Assembly (NCBI GenBank): GCA_963844655.1
Contig: CAWJPA010000003.1
Coordinates: 62,001-126,000 of the forward strand
DNA: 64,000 nucleotides
Reading direction: 5' to 3'
DNA from: JASHPR01 sp963844655
GTDB taxonomy: Bacteria > Actinomycetota > Actinomycetes > Streptosporangiales > Streptosporangiaceae
In this document: positions 27,306 to 36,007 of the stretch, one piece after another
Position numbering within the stretch: the first letter of the stretch is position 1
Layout: each line of letters starts with the position of its first letter
Notes under the pieces: model-generated
Databases searched by the model: none
Told to the model about the DNA's origin: nothing
The model's input: the letters and a program-made list of their open reading frames with translations, nothing else
Translations under genes and position numbers: made by a program

Positions 27306-27854
27306 GTACCCCTACCTGGGAGTCGTTTCGCAGGGACGGCATCCGGATATTCGAACAGCAATAGGACACAGGTGTCAATGCACCACATACATGTTCGGTC
27401 CCAGGCCGGACGTTTGAACGCCCTGCCATGAACGTTGAACGCCCTGTCATGAACTCTGACCCTCAGAGAGTTGGGCAGGGAAAGGGCGGAATCCATCTGG
27501 AGAGCCACGAGAGGACTGGATGATCGCCAAGATCCGCTTGCGGATCTGCGGCTTCGGCCATCTCGCTGCCGAGGACTAATCGCAGCTGAAGCTCATTGCG
27601 ACGCGGTCGGCCAGGCTGTCGTCTAACGGTGATACCGGCGACCGTACCGCCGCTCGAGACGCTGCCGTCCAAGATCATAGTTTACGGCCGGAATACCAGA
27701 ACGCCGCCGTGCGGTCATCGGGCGCAATACGGTCGTTTCGCACCCGCGCCCGCCTACACCTCTCTACGCTCTGGTGTAACACCTGCCGGTACGTGGCGTG
27801 CCGTAACGATGGCCCTGTCCTGGCCGGCTTCTTGGGGATCAAAGGGGAGCTGGA
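27306..27854. other. Divergent intergenic region
   Basis: No convincing gene in about 550 bases; short open frames here look like chance. The region should hold the leftward antiporter promoter and the rightward promoter of the four-gene polysaccharide operon. The only clear structure is the tandem repeat at 27412-27454. Confidence 0.5.
27412..27454. repeat. Two tandem 21-22-bp repeats upstream of the antiporter
   Basis: GTTTGAACGCCCTGCCATGAAC (27412-27433) written in part, and a second copy at 27434-27454, differ by one base and one deletion (core TTGAACGCCCTG-CATGAAC). The spacing of about two helical turns suggests tandem binding sites. Confidence 0.6.
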
Positions 27855-28979
27855 ATGGCTGTTGTCGCCAGGGGTGCGCGTTCGGCGCGCCCGGCGACTG
27901 CACCCAAGCACCGCAAGACGAGTGCGCCTGGCAAGCCTGATGTACCGGACACGCCCGACTCCCCCGGCCAGCAGGACACCGCAGCCGAGACCGACGCCAC
28001 GCGCCAGCCAGCCGCTGCGAGTCAGCAGGACGCGCTGACCCAGCTGAAGGCCTTGAGCAAGCCTGACCCCAGGCGCAGGCCGACCGCCCTGGACCAGCCA
28101 GCTACCAGAAGCCAGCCGGCCGCTCCGGCCCCGCCCGACGCCACGCTCGAGCTACCCGCCGTGGACAAGCCAGACGGCTCGGGCGGGCGGAGGGCTCCGC
28201 GCCAGCCCGACACCCCCGACAGGCGCACCGCCCCCGCCAGCCGGGATCTACTGGACCGGCGCACCAGCCCAGCCAAACCCGACCCGCTGGACCGCACCAC
28301 CGTCCCAGCCAAACCCGACCCGCTGGACCGCACCACCGTCCCAGCCAAGCCTGACCCCCTGGACCGGCCCACCGCTGCGGGCCAGCCCGACGCCTACGAC
28401 TGGTTCATCCCCAGGGCCAAGCCCCTCGCCCCCGCCGAGCGTGACCTTCAAGACCGCATCACCGCACCGGCCAAGCCCGACCTGCGCAGCACCCCGAGCC
28501 AGCCCGGTGCCCGCGACTGGTTCGCCCCCGCGGCCAAGCCGGGCACTCTCGACCGGCCCACGCTGGACTCACCCAGCCGGCCTGACCCGGCTCGCCTTGA
28601 CCCGGCCCCCTCGCCAGCCAAGCCCGACGCCCCCGACCGGGTCACGCCGGATGCCCCCACCCGGGCCAAGCCGGGCCGCCTCGACGAGCTGACCGCGCCA
28701 GTCAAGCCCGACGCCGCCCCCGACCGAGCCACGCCGGAACCCGCCGACCCACGCCGACCCGAGCCCACGCGCGCTGACCAGCCCACGGCCCCAGTCAAGC
28801 CCGACGCCGCCCCGGACCGGACCACGCCCATCCCCCTGGACCAGGGCGCCGCCGCGGGCCAGCTCGACACCCCCGGCCGGCCGGCCACCCCGGACAGGTC
28901 GGCGGCCCCGGATACACCCCGGGCCGCGCGGCCGCCGGGCGCCGCGAACCCGCGCGCACCGGCGGGCCGCCGCCCGTGA
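27855..28979 (+). CDS. Disordered Pro/Asp/Lys-rich repeat protein
   Basis: GGGGAGCTGGA precedes ATG 27855. The 374 residues are low-complexity, dominated by P, A, D, K, R and T, with repeated units of the type AKPDPLDRTTVP (12 residues) and looser versions throughout. There is no signal peptide, membrane segment or recognisable domain; occasional YDWFIP/RDWFAP patches are the only aromatic points. It ends one base before the start of the cellulose-synthase-like gene, so it belongs to that operon. It is probably intrinsically disordered. A scaffold role for the cytoplasmic part of the synthase complex is a guess. Function unknown. Confidence 0.6.
   Translation: MAVVARGARSARPATAPKHRKTSAPGKPDVPDTPDSPGQQDTAAETDATRQPAAASQQDALTQLKALSKPDPRRRPTALDQPATRSQPAAPAPPDATLELPAVDKPDGSGGRRAPRQPDTPDRRTAPASRDLLDRRTSPAKPDPLDRTTVPAKPDPLDRTTVPAKPDPLDRPTAAGQPDAYDWFIPRAKPLAPAERDLQDRITAPAKPDLRSTPSQPGARDWFAPAAKPGTLDRPTLDSPSRPDPARLDPAPSPAKPDAPDRVTPDAPTRAKPGRLDELTAPVKPDAAPDRATPEPADPRRPEPTRADQPTAPVKPDAAPDRTTPIPLDQGAAAGQLDTPGRPATPDRSAAPDTPRAARPPGAANPRAPAGRRP
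28272..28379 (+). repeat. 36-bp tandem repeats in the disordered-protein gene
   Basis: Units at 28272-28307 and 28308-28343 are identical or nearly so, and a third, diverged unit follows at 28344-28379. Each encodes the 12-residue unit AKPDPLDRTTVP. Copy number is likely to vary. Confidence 0.85.
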
Positions 28980-28980
28980 G

Positions 28981-30513
28981 GTGCAGGAAGCCCCGAACCC
29001 GGTGCTCCCGATCCCGCCCAAGGACCACGAGAAGTACACCTACGTCCGGCGGCACATGTGGGTGCTCACGATCTGCTCGGCGCTCAGCTTCCCGCCGCTG
29101 GTGTACAGCCAGTACCGGATGGTCGAGAACTCACCCTGGTTCCTGCTCTACGCCCCGTTCGCGCTGTTCGGCATCATGACCTTCCTGCTCTCCATGGTCG
29201 TGGACGGGATGAGCCGCAGTTTCGACCTGGCCGAGCACAAGCGGATCGTGGCCGGCTGGCTGCCGCTGTGGTACCCGTCGGTGGACGTGTTCCTGCCGGT
29301 ATGCGGTGAGCCCGTCGAGGTGCTCCGCAACGCCTGGAACCACGTCGCGGTGCTCAGGAACCGGTATCCGGGGCAGGTCACCCCGTACGTCCTCGATGAC
29401 TCGGCCAATCCCGAGCTGAAGGCCATGGCCCGCAGGTTCGGCTTCGCCTACGCCACCCGCCCGGACCGCGGCTGGTTCAAGAAGTCGGGCAACCTGAGGT
29501 ACGGGTTCACGATCTCGAACGGCGACTACATCCTGCTGCTCGACGCCGACTTCGCACCCCGCGCCGACCTGCTCGACGAGACGATCCCCTACCTCGACAT
29601 GTTCCCCGACATCGGGATCGTGCAGACTCCGCAGTTCTTCCGGGTGCTCGACGAGCAGACCTGGGTCGAGCGCGGCGCCGGTGCCATCCAGGAGCTGTTC
29701 TACCGGTCCATCCAGACGGCCAGGGCGAAGAAGGGCGGGGCGATCTGCGTGGGCAGTTGCGCCGTCTACCGCCGGTCCGCCCTGGAGAAGAACAAGGGGA
29801 TGTCGCTCGCCGAGCACTCCGAGGACCTGCACACCGGCTTCGACCTGTACAAGCTCGGCTACAAGCTGCGCTACCTGCCGATCGCGCTGTCGACCGGCAA
29901 CTGCCCGGACAATGTCATCGCGTTCCTCAACCAGCAGTACCGCTGGTGCTCGGGGACGATGAGCCTGATGCGCGACAAGAAGTTCTGGCGCACCAAGCTG
30001 CCGCTGTACATGCGGCTGTGCTACCTCACCGGGCTGGTCGGCTACGTGTACACGGCGGTGTTCACGTTCGTGGCCCCGGCCCTGGCCATCACGATGCTGA
30101 CGTTCGTCCCTGGCCAGCTGCTGATGCGGAACCTGATCTTCATCGCCCCGGTGCTGTTCTACGCGGGCGTGATCTACCCCATGTGGCACCGCGCGCCGTA
30201 CCGTATGGAGGCCTGGTCGGTGCGGGTCATATCCGGCTGGGCGCACCTGTTCGCGTTCACGGACATGCTGCGCGGCAGGCTGCGCGGGTGGCAGCCGTCG
30301 GGCAGCGGCAGCAGGAAACAGGACGGCCGGCGGCGGCTCTGGATCGGGCTCATCGGCTGGAGCGCGGGCTCGGCGGTGCTGTGGGTCGGCCTGGCCCTGT
30401 GGCGCATGATGACCATGGACCCGTACAACTTCTTCCTGATCTTCGTGCTCGGCCTGTTCCAGCTGGTGGTCGTCGCCCGCATTCTCATCCAGCCGAGAGC
30501 CGGAACCACGTGA
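28981..30513 (+). CDS. Cellulose-synthase-like processive GT2
   Basis: The 510-residue protein has two N-terminal helices, a GT-A catalytic domain and four or more C-terminal helices, the layout of BcsA/CslA-type synthases. All catalytic elements are present: VDVFLPVCGEP, VLDDS, LLLDADFAP (DxD), SEDLHTGF (catalytic Asp) and NQQYRWCSG (Q-x2-RW). Such enzymes polymerise and extrude a beta-linked glycan from an NDP-sugar; the sugar is not predictable. No PilZ domain is seen. GTG 28981 begins one base after the previous stop. The downstream GH26 lipoprotein (GTGA overlap) makes a beta-mannan or mixed-linkage glucan an attractive but unproven product. Confidence 0.9.
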   Translation: MQEAPNPVLPIPPKDHEKYTYVRRHMWVLTICSALSFPPLVYSQYRMVENSPWFLLYAPFALFGIMTFLLSMVVDGMSRSFDLAEHKRIVAGWLPLWYPSVDVFLPVCGEPVEVLRNAWNHVAVLRNRYPGQVTPYVLDDSANPELKAMARRFGFAYATRPDRGWFKKSGNLRYGFTISNGDYILLLDADFAPRADLLDETIPYLDMFPDIGIVQTPQFFRVLDEQTWVERGAGAIQELFYRSIQTARAKKGGAICVGSCAVYRRSALEKNKGMSLAEHSEDLHTGFDLYKLGYKLRYLPIALSTGNCPDNVIAFLNQQYRWCSGTMSLMRDKKFWRTKLPLYMRLCYLTGLVGYVYTAVFTFVAPALAITMLTFVPGQLLMRNLIFIAPVLFYAGVIYPMWHRAPYRMEAWSVRVISGWAHLFAFTDMLRGRLRGWQPSGSGSRKQDGRRRLWIGLIGWSAGSAVLWVGLALWRMMTMDPYNFFLIFVLGLFQLVVVARILIQPRAGTT

Positions 30514-31517
30514 CCGCAACGTCGGCCGCCCGGGTCCTCGCCGGAATCGTGATGATCGCGGCGGTGGCCGGCTGCGGGACGCTGTCCCCGCCGCGCGCGT
30601 CGTCCAGCTCGGGCGGCGGCGCCGCGACGGCCAGCCCCACGCCATCACCCACACCCGCCAAGCCGTACAACGTGTCCGGGCTGCTCGATCCCACTTCAGG
30701 AAAGTTCCTGGGGATCGAGGCGAACGGCGCCCCCGACTCGGTCGCCCCGCTCACCTCGTTCGCCAGCAACACCGGCCGCAAGCCCAACCTGGTCGGCCAG
30801 TACGTCGCCTGGGGCAAGCCCTTCGACGCCATGGCGGCCAGCAACGCCTGGTCGTACGGGGCCCTGTACTACATGGCCTGGGAGCCGTTCGGCGTCACCG
30901 TGCAGTCCATCGCGGCCGGCCAGAGCGACGCGTACATCACCACGTTCGCCAAGGCCGTGCGCACGCTCAACGTGCCAATCGCGCTCAGCTTCGGCCACGA
31001 GATGAACGGCAACTGGTACCCGTGGGGCACCTCGCAGACCACCGCGGCCGAGTTCGTGGCCGCGTGGCGGCACATCCACGGCCTATTTGCGCAGGCCGAC
31101 GCCCTCAACGTGATCTGGGTCTGGAACCCCAACGTCATCAACCCCGTGCCGGACGTGCCGCTGCAGCCGTACTGGCCGGGCAATGCGTTCGTCAACTGGG
31201 TCGGGGTCACCGGTTACTTCTCCACCACCGGGCCGCATACCTACGCTGACCTGTTCCTGCCCACGGTCACGCAGATCAGGCAGTTCACCGGCAAGCCGCT
31301 CATCATCGCCGAGACCGCGATCGAGACCGGCCCGGACGAGGTGGAGTCGGCGGAGAACCTGGTGGCGGCGGTCACCAGCCATCCTCATCTGCTGGGCTTC
31401 ATGTACTTCGACTACGACAAGAACGGCATCAACTGGAACATCGAGTCGCGACCGCCGCTGCGGGCCGCGATGGCCAGTGAGATCGCGAACCTCCCTCTCG
31501 TCAACCCGAAGAAATGA
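30510..31517 (+). CDS. GH26 glycoside hydrolase lipoprotein
   Basis: GTG 30510 overlaps the synthase stop (GTGA). A lipoprotein signal with lipobox AVAGC near residue 22 is followed by a Ser/Pro/Thr linker and a GH26 domain. ALSFGHEMNGNWYPWG is the textbook GH26 acid/base motif, VIWVWNPN follows, and PLIIAETAIE holds the nucleophile Glu. Known GH26 enzymes cleave beta-1,4-mannan, beta-1,3-xylan or mixed-linkage glucan. Anchored outside the membrane next to a processive synthase, it could edit, release or control the length of the nascent polymer, as BcsZ does for cellulose (inference). Confidence 0.9.
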   Translation: MTATSAARVLAGIVMIAAVAGCGTLSPPRASSSSGGGAATASPTPSPTPAKPYNVSGLLDPTSGKFLGIEANGAPDSVAPLTSFASNTGRKPNLVGQYVAWGKPFDAMAASNAWSYGALYYMAWEPFGVTVQSIAAGQSDAYITTFAKAVRTLNVPIALSFGHEMNGNWYPWGTSQTTAAEFVAAWRHIHGLFAQADALNVIWVWNPNVINPVPDVPLQPYWPGNAFVNWVGVTGYFSTTGPHTYADLFLPTVTQIRQFTGKPLIIAETAIETGPDEVESAENLVAAVTSHPHLLGFMYFDYDKNGINWNIESRPPLRAAMASEIANLPLVNPKK

Positions 31518-33622
31518 GCAAGAGGCCCCAGCACTCGGCGCCGGCCGACAAGCGAGGTCCAGCGCGGCGCGGCGGTGCGTCCCCGCCACGCCACAGCAGC
31601 TCCTCGCCGCCGCGCGGCAACGACTCGCCCCCGGCGGCGGACACGAGCCCGCCCCCGGCCCGCACCGGGTCGGCTCCGCCGCGCAGCACCGACCCGTCAC
31701 CGGCCCGTAGCAGCTCGCCGCAGGCCCGTGGCAGCGGCTCGCCCCCGGGGCGCAACGGCTCGCCTGCACCGCGCGGGAGCGGCTCGTCCGCAGCGCCCAG
31801 CCCCCCGGCCGGGGGCAGCGGCTCCCCAGCGCGCAGCGGCTCCCCGGCCGGGCGCAGCGGCTCGTCCCCAGCGCGCAGCGGTTCGGCTCCCTCGCGCGGC
31901 GGCTCGTCCTCGGCCTACAAGCGCCCGGTTCAGTCCCCCGACGCCGAGACCGTCATGCTGCCCTCCTACAAGAAGGCCGGGGACCACGCCGCCGACCAGC
32001 CCAGCCCTCCTGTCGCCGACGCGCCGGTCCTGACTGAGGAGGAGCCGGCCCTGAGCACCCGGGTGCTCGTGATGCCGCGCGGCAAGCACGGCCCGGCCCG
32101 GGTCAGCGAGTCCAGCAGCCGCCGCAAGTGGGTCAGCCGCGCGGTGCTCGCCGCGATCCTGTGCGTGCAGGCGGCCCTGTCGCTGCGGATGCGCAACACC
32201 GCGTTCGAGGACGAGGCGCTCTACCTGTACTCCGGGCACCTGGAGATCGCGCACTGGCTGCACGGCGCGGCCTTGCAGGGCAATTACGCGACTTACTTCT
32301 CCGGCGCGCCCGTCCTCTATCCGGTGCTCGGCGCCGCGGCGGACAGCGTGGGCGGGCTGGCCGCCGCGCGGGCGGTCAGCCTGCTCGCGATGCTGGCCAC
32401 CACGGGGCTGCTGTACTCGCTGACCCGGCGGCTGTTCAACGAGCGGGTCGGGCTGTGCGCGGCCGCCATCTTTTCCGTGACCGAGTCCGCCATCTACCTC
32501 GGGCACCTGGCCACCTACGATGCCCCGGCGCTCTGCCTGCTCGCGCTGGGCACCTGGATCGTGGTGCGCACCGCGGCGTTCCGGTGGCCGCTGTACCTGC
32601 TGGCCACGCCGGTCGTGGCGCTCGCGGTGGCCAGCAAGTACGCATCGCTGCTGTTCGTGCCCGCGATCGTGGCGCTCACCGCCCTGGCCGCGTGGCCGTA
32701 CCGGGGACGGCTGGCCCTGATACCGCCGTTCGCGTTCACGGTGACCCTCGGCGGGCTGCTGGCCGGCGCGGTCTACAAGGGGGGTCCCTCGTACCTGCGC
32801 GGGATCGATTTCACCACCACGAACCGGTTCCTCGGCAACACGCCCACCAGCCTGCTGCTCAAGGACAGCGTGGAGTGGGGCGCGCTCGCGTTCGTGCTGG
32901 CCGTGATCGGCGCCGTGGCCTACGCGTGGAAACCGCAGACCGAGACCGGCGAGCGGATCGCGCTGCCCGGCGGGAGGTTCCGCAGGATCGCGCTCGGCGT
33001 GGTGCTGACCGGCACCGCGCTGCTGGCTCCGGCCGACCAGATCCACCTGCACACGCTGACCGCGCTGCAGAAGCACGTCGGGTTCGGCCTGTTCTTCGCG
33101 GCCCCCATGGCCGGGGTCGGGCTCGCGCGGATCATCGGCGACCACTTCCGCCGCGCGCAGGTCGGGATCGCGATCTGGGGCGGGGCCCTGGTGCTCGGCA
33201 TGGTGCAGGCCAACAACCTGTTCCAGGCCTGGCCGAACTCCGCCGTGTTCACCAGGGACATGGCCAGGTACCTGCAGCCGCACGCGAGATACCTGGTCGA
33301 GGTGGACGAGGTGCCCATCTACTACCTGCGGAATCACCCCGACGCCCAGCCCCGCCAGTTCACGTCCACGTACTACATCGGCTACACCGACGCGCAGGGG
33401 AAGTTCCTCACCGGGAACGCGGGCTACGTGGCCGCGATCAAGGCCGGGTACTTCCGGGTGATCGCCTACAACTTCCAGACCACGCCGGCGGTGAGCCAGG
33501 TGATCGCGCACGCCGTGCGGACCAGCCCGCACTACCGCCTGGCCGCCGTGATCCCGAACGGCAACCACACCGTGACCCAGTACATCTGGGTCAATACAAG
33601 CGCGGCCGCCGCGAAGATGTGA
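31514..33622 (+). CDS. GT39/ArnT-like membrane glycosyltransferase with disordered N terminus
   Basis: ATG 31514 overlaps the GH26 stop (ATGA). Residues 1-205 are Ser/Pro/Ala/Arg-rich low complexity; the first helix starts near residue 210 (WVSRAVLAAILCVQAALSL). It is followed at once by NTAFEDEALYLYSGHLEI, the acidic pair typical of GT-C enzymes using polyprenyl-phosphate sugars. About ten to twelve helices follow, then an extracytoplasmic C-terminal domain (about 560-702). It probably adds side-chain sugars from a lipid donor to the polymer or a protein. Its disordered leader echoes the first protein of this operon. Confidence 0.82.
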   Translation: MSKRPQHSAPADKRGPARRGGASPPRHSSSSPPRGNDSPPAADTSPPPARTGSAPPRSTDPSPARSSSPQARGSGSPPGRNGSPAPRGSGSSAAPSPPAGGSGSPARSGSPAGRSGSSPARSGSAPSRGGSSSAYKRPVQSPDAETVMLPSYKKAGDHAADQPSPPVADAPVLTEEEPALSTRVLVMPRGKHGPARVSESSSRRKWVSRAVLAAILCVQAALSLRMRNTAFEDEALYLYSGHLEIAHWLHGAALQGNYATYFSGAPVLYPVLGAAADSVGGLAAARAVSLLAMLATTGLLYSLTRRLFNERVGLCAAAIFSVTESAIYLGHLATYDAPALCLLALGTWIVVRTAAFRWPLYLLATPVVALAVASKYASLLFVPAIVALTALAAWPYRGRLALIPPFAFTVTLGGLLAGAVYKGGPSYLRGIDFTTTNRFLGNTPTSLLLKDSVEWGALAFVLAVIGAVAYAWKPQTETGERIALPGGRFRRIALGVVLTGTALLAPADQIHLHTLTALQKHVGFGLFFAAPMAGVGLARIIGDHFRRAQVGIAIWGGALVLGMVQANNLFQAWPNSAVFTRDMARYLQPHARYLVEVDEVPIYYLRNHPDAQPRQFTSTYYIGYTDAQGKFLTGNAGYVAAIKAGYFRVIAYNFQTTPAVSQVIAHAVRTSPHYRLAAVIPNGNHTVTQYIWVNTSAAAAKM

Positions 33623-33632
33623 CCGGGCGCCG

Positions 33633-34991
33633 TTACCTGGCGTCGGTGAGCACGGCCGCCCCGACCGTGGCGTTGGTCGCCTCATCGATCAGGATCAGGC
33701 CGCCGGTGGCGCGGTTGCGGGTGTACGGGTCGGCGAACACCGGCTGGGTCAGCCGCAGGCTCACCCTCCCGATCTCGTTCAGGCCCAGCTGGGTGGCGGC
33801 CTCGTCCCGGTGCAGGGTGTTCACGTCGAGCCGGTAGTGCAGGTCGCGGACGATCGCCTTCACGGTCCTGGTCGTGTGCTTCACGATCAGCCTGCGGCCC
33901 TGGGTCAGCGCGCTGGCGTCCGCCATCCAGCACACCATCGCATCGACGTCCTGGGCACCTGGCGGCTGGTTGTGCGGCCGGCAGAGCATGTCGCCCCGGG
34001 ACACGTCCAGGTCGTCGGCGAGCAGCAGGGTGACCGACATCGGCGGGAACGCCTCGGACACGGGGCCCCTCGCCGTGTCGATGCGGGCGATGGTGGTGGT
34101 CAGCCCGGACGGCAGGTGCATGATCTCGTCGCCGGGCTTGAGCACCCCGCCCGCGACCTGGCCCGCGTAGCCCCGGTAGTCGTGCAGGGCCGGGTCGGTG
34201 GCCTGGTGCGGCCGGATCACGTACTGCACGGGGAACCTCACGTCGATCAGGTTCCGGTCCGAGGCGATGTGCAGGTGCTCCAGGTGATGCAGCAGCGAAG
34301 GCCCGTCGTACCAGGGCATGCTGGCGGACCGCTGCACCACGTTGTCACCGTGCAGCGCGGAGATCGGGATGAACGTCAGGTCGCCGATCTCCAGCTTGGT
34401 CGCGAACGAGGAGAACTCCTCGGCGATCCGCTCGAACACCGCGGCGTCGTAGTCCACCAGGTCCATCTTGTTGACCGCGAGCACCAGGTGCGGCACCCGC
34501 AGCAGCGTGGTCAGGAACGCGTGCCGCCGGCTCTGCTCGGTCAGCCCGTTGCGCGCGTCGACCAGCACGATCGCGAGGTCGGCGGTGGACGCGCCGGTCA
34601 CCATGTTCCGCGTGTACTGGATGTGCCCCGGGGTGTCGGCGATGATGAACTTCCGGCGCGGCGTCGCGAAGTAGCGGTAGGCCACGTCGATCGTGATGCC
34701 CTGCTCCCGCTCGGCCCGCAGCCCGTCGGTCAGCAGGGCCAGGTTTGTGTAGTCCTCGCCGCGCTCCTTGCTGGTGCGCTCGACCGCGGCCAGCTGGTCC
34801 TCGAAGATGGCCTTCGAGTCGAACAGCAGCCGCCCGATGAGCGTGCTCTTGCCGTCGTCCACCGACCCCGCGGTGGCCAGCCGCAGCATGTCCATGTGCC
34901 GGTCGGCCGGCTGGACGGCGTCGGACCCGGTCTGGCTGCCCGTGGTTTGGCTGCCCGTGGTTTGGCTGCCCGTGTTCTGGCTGCCCGTCAT
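33633..34991 (-). CDS. cysN: Sulfate adenylyltransferase subunit 1 (GTPase)
   Basis: The 452-residue protein has the translational-GTPase motifs: ATAGSVDDGKSTLIGRLL (G1), REQGITIDVAYRYF (G2), IIADTPGHIQYTRNM (G3) and LAVNKMDLVD (G4). Two beta-barrel domains follow. It lacks the C-terminal APS-kinase domain of CysNC fusions. It couples GTP hydrolysis to APS synthesis with CysD. ATG 34991 overlaps the cysD stop (TGATG), which decides the start. The first 20 residues are a GSQTT repeat. The nearest users of activated sulfate are the four sulfotransferases 20-30 kb away. Confidence 0.95.
   Translation of the reverse strand: MTGSQNTGSQTTGSQTTGSQTGSDAVQPADRHMDMLRLATAGSVDDGKSTLIGRLLFDSKAIFEDQLAAVERTSKERGEDYTNLALLTDGLRAEREQGITIDVAYRYFATPRRKFIIADTPGHIQYTRNMVTGASTADLAIVLVDARNGLTEQSRRHAFLTTLLRVPHLVLAVNKMDLVDYDAAVFERIAEEFSSFATKLEIGDLTFIPISALHGDNVVQRSASMPWYDGPSLLHHLEHLHIASDRNLIDVRFPVQYVIRPHQATDPALHDYRGYAGQVAGGVLKPGDEIMHLPSGLTTTIARIDTARGPVSEAFPPMSVTLLLADDLDVSRGDMLCRPHNQPPGAQDVDAMVCWMADASALTQGRRLIVKHTTRTVKAIVRDLHYRLDVNTLHRDEAATQLGLNEIGRVSLRLTQPVFADPYTRNRATGGLILIDEATNATVGAAVLTDAR
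34931..34990. repeat. 15-bp minisatellite in the 5' end of cysN
   Basis: Four copies of a 15-base unit sharing GGCTGCCCGT (at 34934, 34949, 34964 and 34979) encode the GSQ-T-T repeats of the CysN leader. The leader is outside the GTPase fold, so copy-number change should be tolerated. Confidence 0.85.
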
Positions 34992-35911
34992 CAGAAGTAG
35001 CCCTCTCGCTTGCGATCCTCCATCGCGGCCTCGCTGGTGCGGTCGTCCGCGCGGGTCTGGCCCCGCTCGGTGATCCGGGTCGCCCCGATCTCGATGATCA
35101 CCTCGGGGATCGTCGCCGCGGCCGACTCCACCGCCCCGGTACACGACATGTCCCCGACCGTCCGGTACCTGACGGTCGTCTCGAACAGCGGCTCGTCGTC
35201 CCCCCTGGTCACGTACTCGCTGTCGGCCAGCAGGATGCCGTCGCGCTCGAACACCCGGCGCGGGTGCGCGAAGTAGATGGACGGGATTTCCAGCTGCTCC
35301 CGCTCGATGTAATGCCACACGTCCAGCTCGGTCCAGTTCGACAGCGGGAACACCCGGATGTGCTCACCCCGGCGGATCCGGGTGTTGTAGAGGTTCCACA
35401 GCTCCGGCCGCTGGTTCTTCGGATCCCACTGGCCGAACTCGTCGCGGAACGAGAAAATCCGCTCCTTGGCCCTGGCCTTCTCCTCGTCCCGGCGGGCGCC
35501 GCCGAACACCGCGTCGAACCGGTTCCCCTCGATCGCGTCCAGCAGCGTGGTCGTCTGCAGCCGGTTGCGGCTGGCCCAGCGGCCGGTCTCCTCGGCGACC
35601 CGGCCGGAGTCGATCGACTCCTGCACCGAGGCCACGATCAGCCGGGCGCCGGCCTCCTCCACCCGCCGGTCGCGGAACTCCAGCACCTCGGCGAAGTTGT
35701 GGCCGGTGTCCACGTGCATGACCGGGAACGGCACCCGCGCGGGCCAGAACGCCCGCTCGGCCAGCGCGAGCATCACGATCGAGTCCTTGCCGCCGGAAAA
35801 CAGCAGGACCGGCCGCTCGAACTCGGCGGCGACCTCGCGCATCATGTGGATCGACTCCGACTCGAGGACGTCGAGCTGCGAGAGCAGGTAGTCGGAACGC
35901 GGCGTGGACAT
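34991..35911 (-). CDS. cysD: Sulfate adenylyltransferase subunit 2
   Basis: The 306-residue protein matches CysD throughout: an N-terminal helix (LDVLESESIHMMREVAAEF), the PP-loop LLFSGGKDSIVML, HVDTGHNF, FGGARRDEEKARAKERIFSFRD and the C-terminal MEDRKREGYF. With CysN it forms APS from ATP and sulfate. In many actinobacteria cysC and cysH lie beside it; neither is in this window, so an APS kinase must be elsewhere if PAPS is made. Confidence 0.96.
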   Translation of the reverse strand: MSTPRSDYLLSQLDVLESESIHMMREVAAEFERPVLLFSGGKDSIVMLALAERAFWPARVPFPVMHVDTGHNFAEVLEFRDRRVEEAGARLIVASVQESIDSGRVAEETGRWASRNRLQTTTLLDAIEGNRFDAVFGGARRDEEKARAKERIFSFRDEFGQWDPKNQRPELWNLYNTRIRRGEHIRVFPLSNWTELDVWHYIEREQLEIPSIYFAHPRRVFERDGILLADSEYVTRGDDEPLFETTVRYRTVGDMSCTGAVESAAATIPEVIIEIGATRITERGQTRADDRTSEAAMEDRKREGYF

Positions 35912-36007
35912 CTGGGAAGCTCCGAGGGTGGGTGGGCGGGCGGGGCTAGAAGGTTGGGTGTCCGGGTGGGCGGGGCTAGTCAGTTGTGGCCGGGCGGCGG
36001 AGAGGGC

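Noticed and set aside
31697..33685. Open frame of about 660 codons opposite the GT39-like gene
   Set aside because: No motifs and no ribosome-binding site; the + strand gene has membrane helices and an ATGA junction with its operon.
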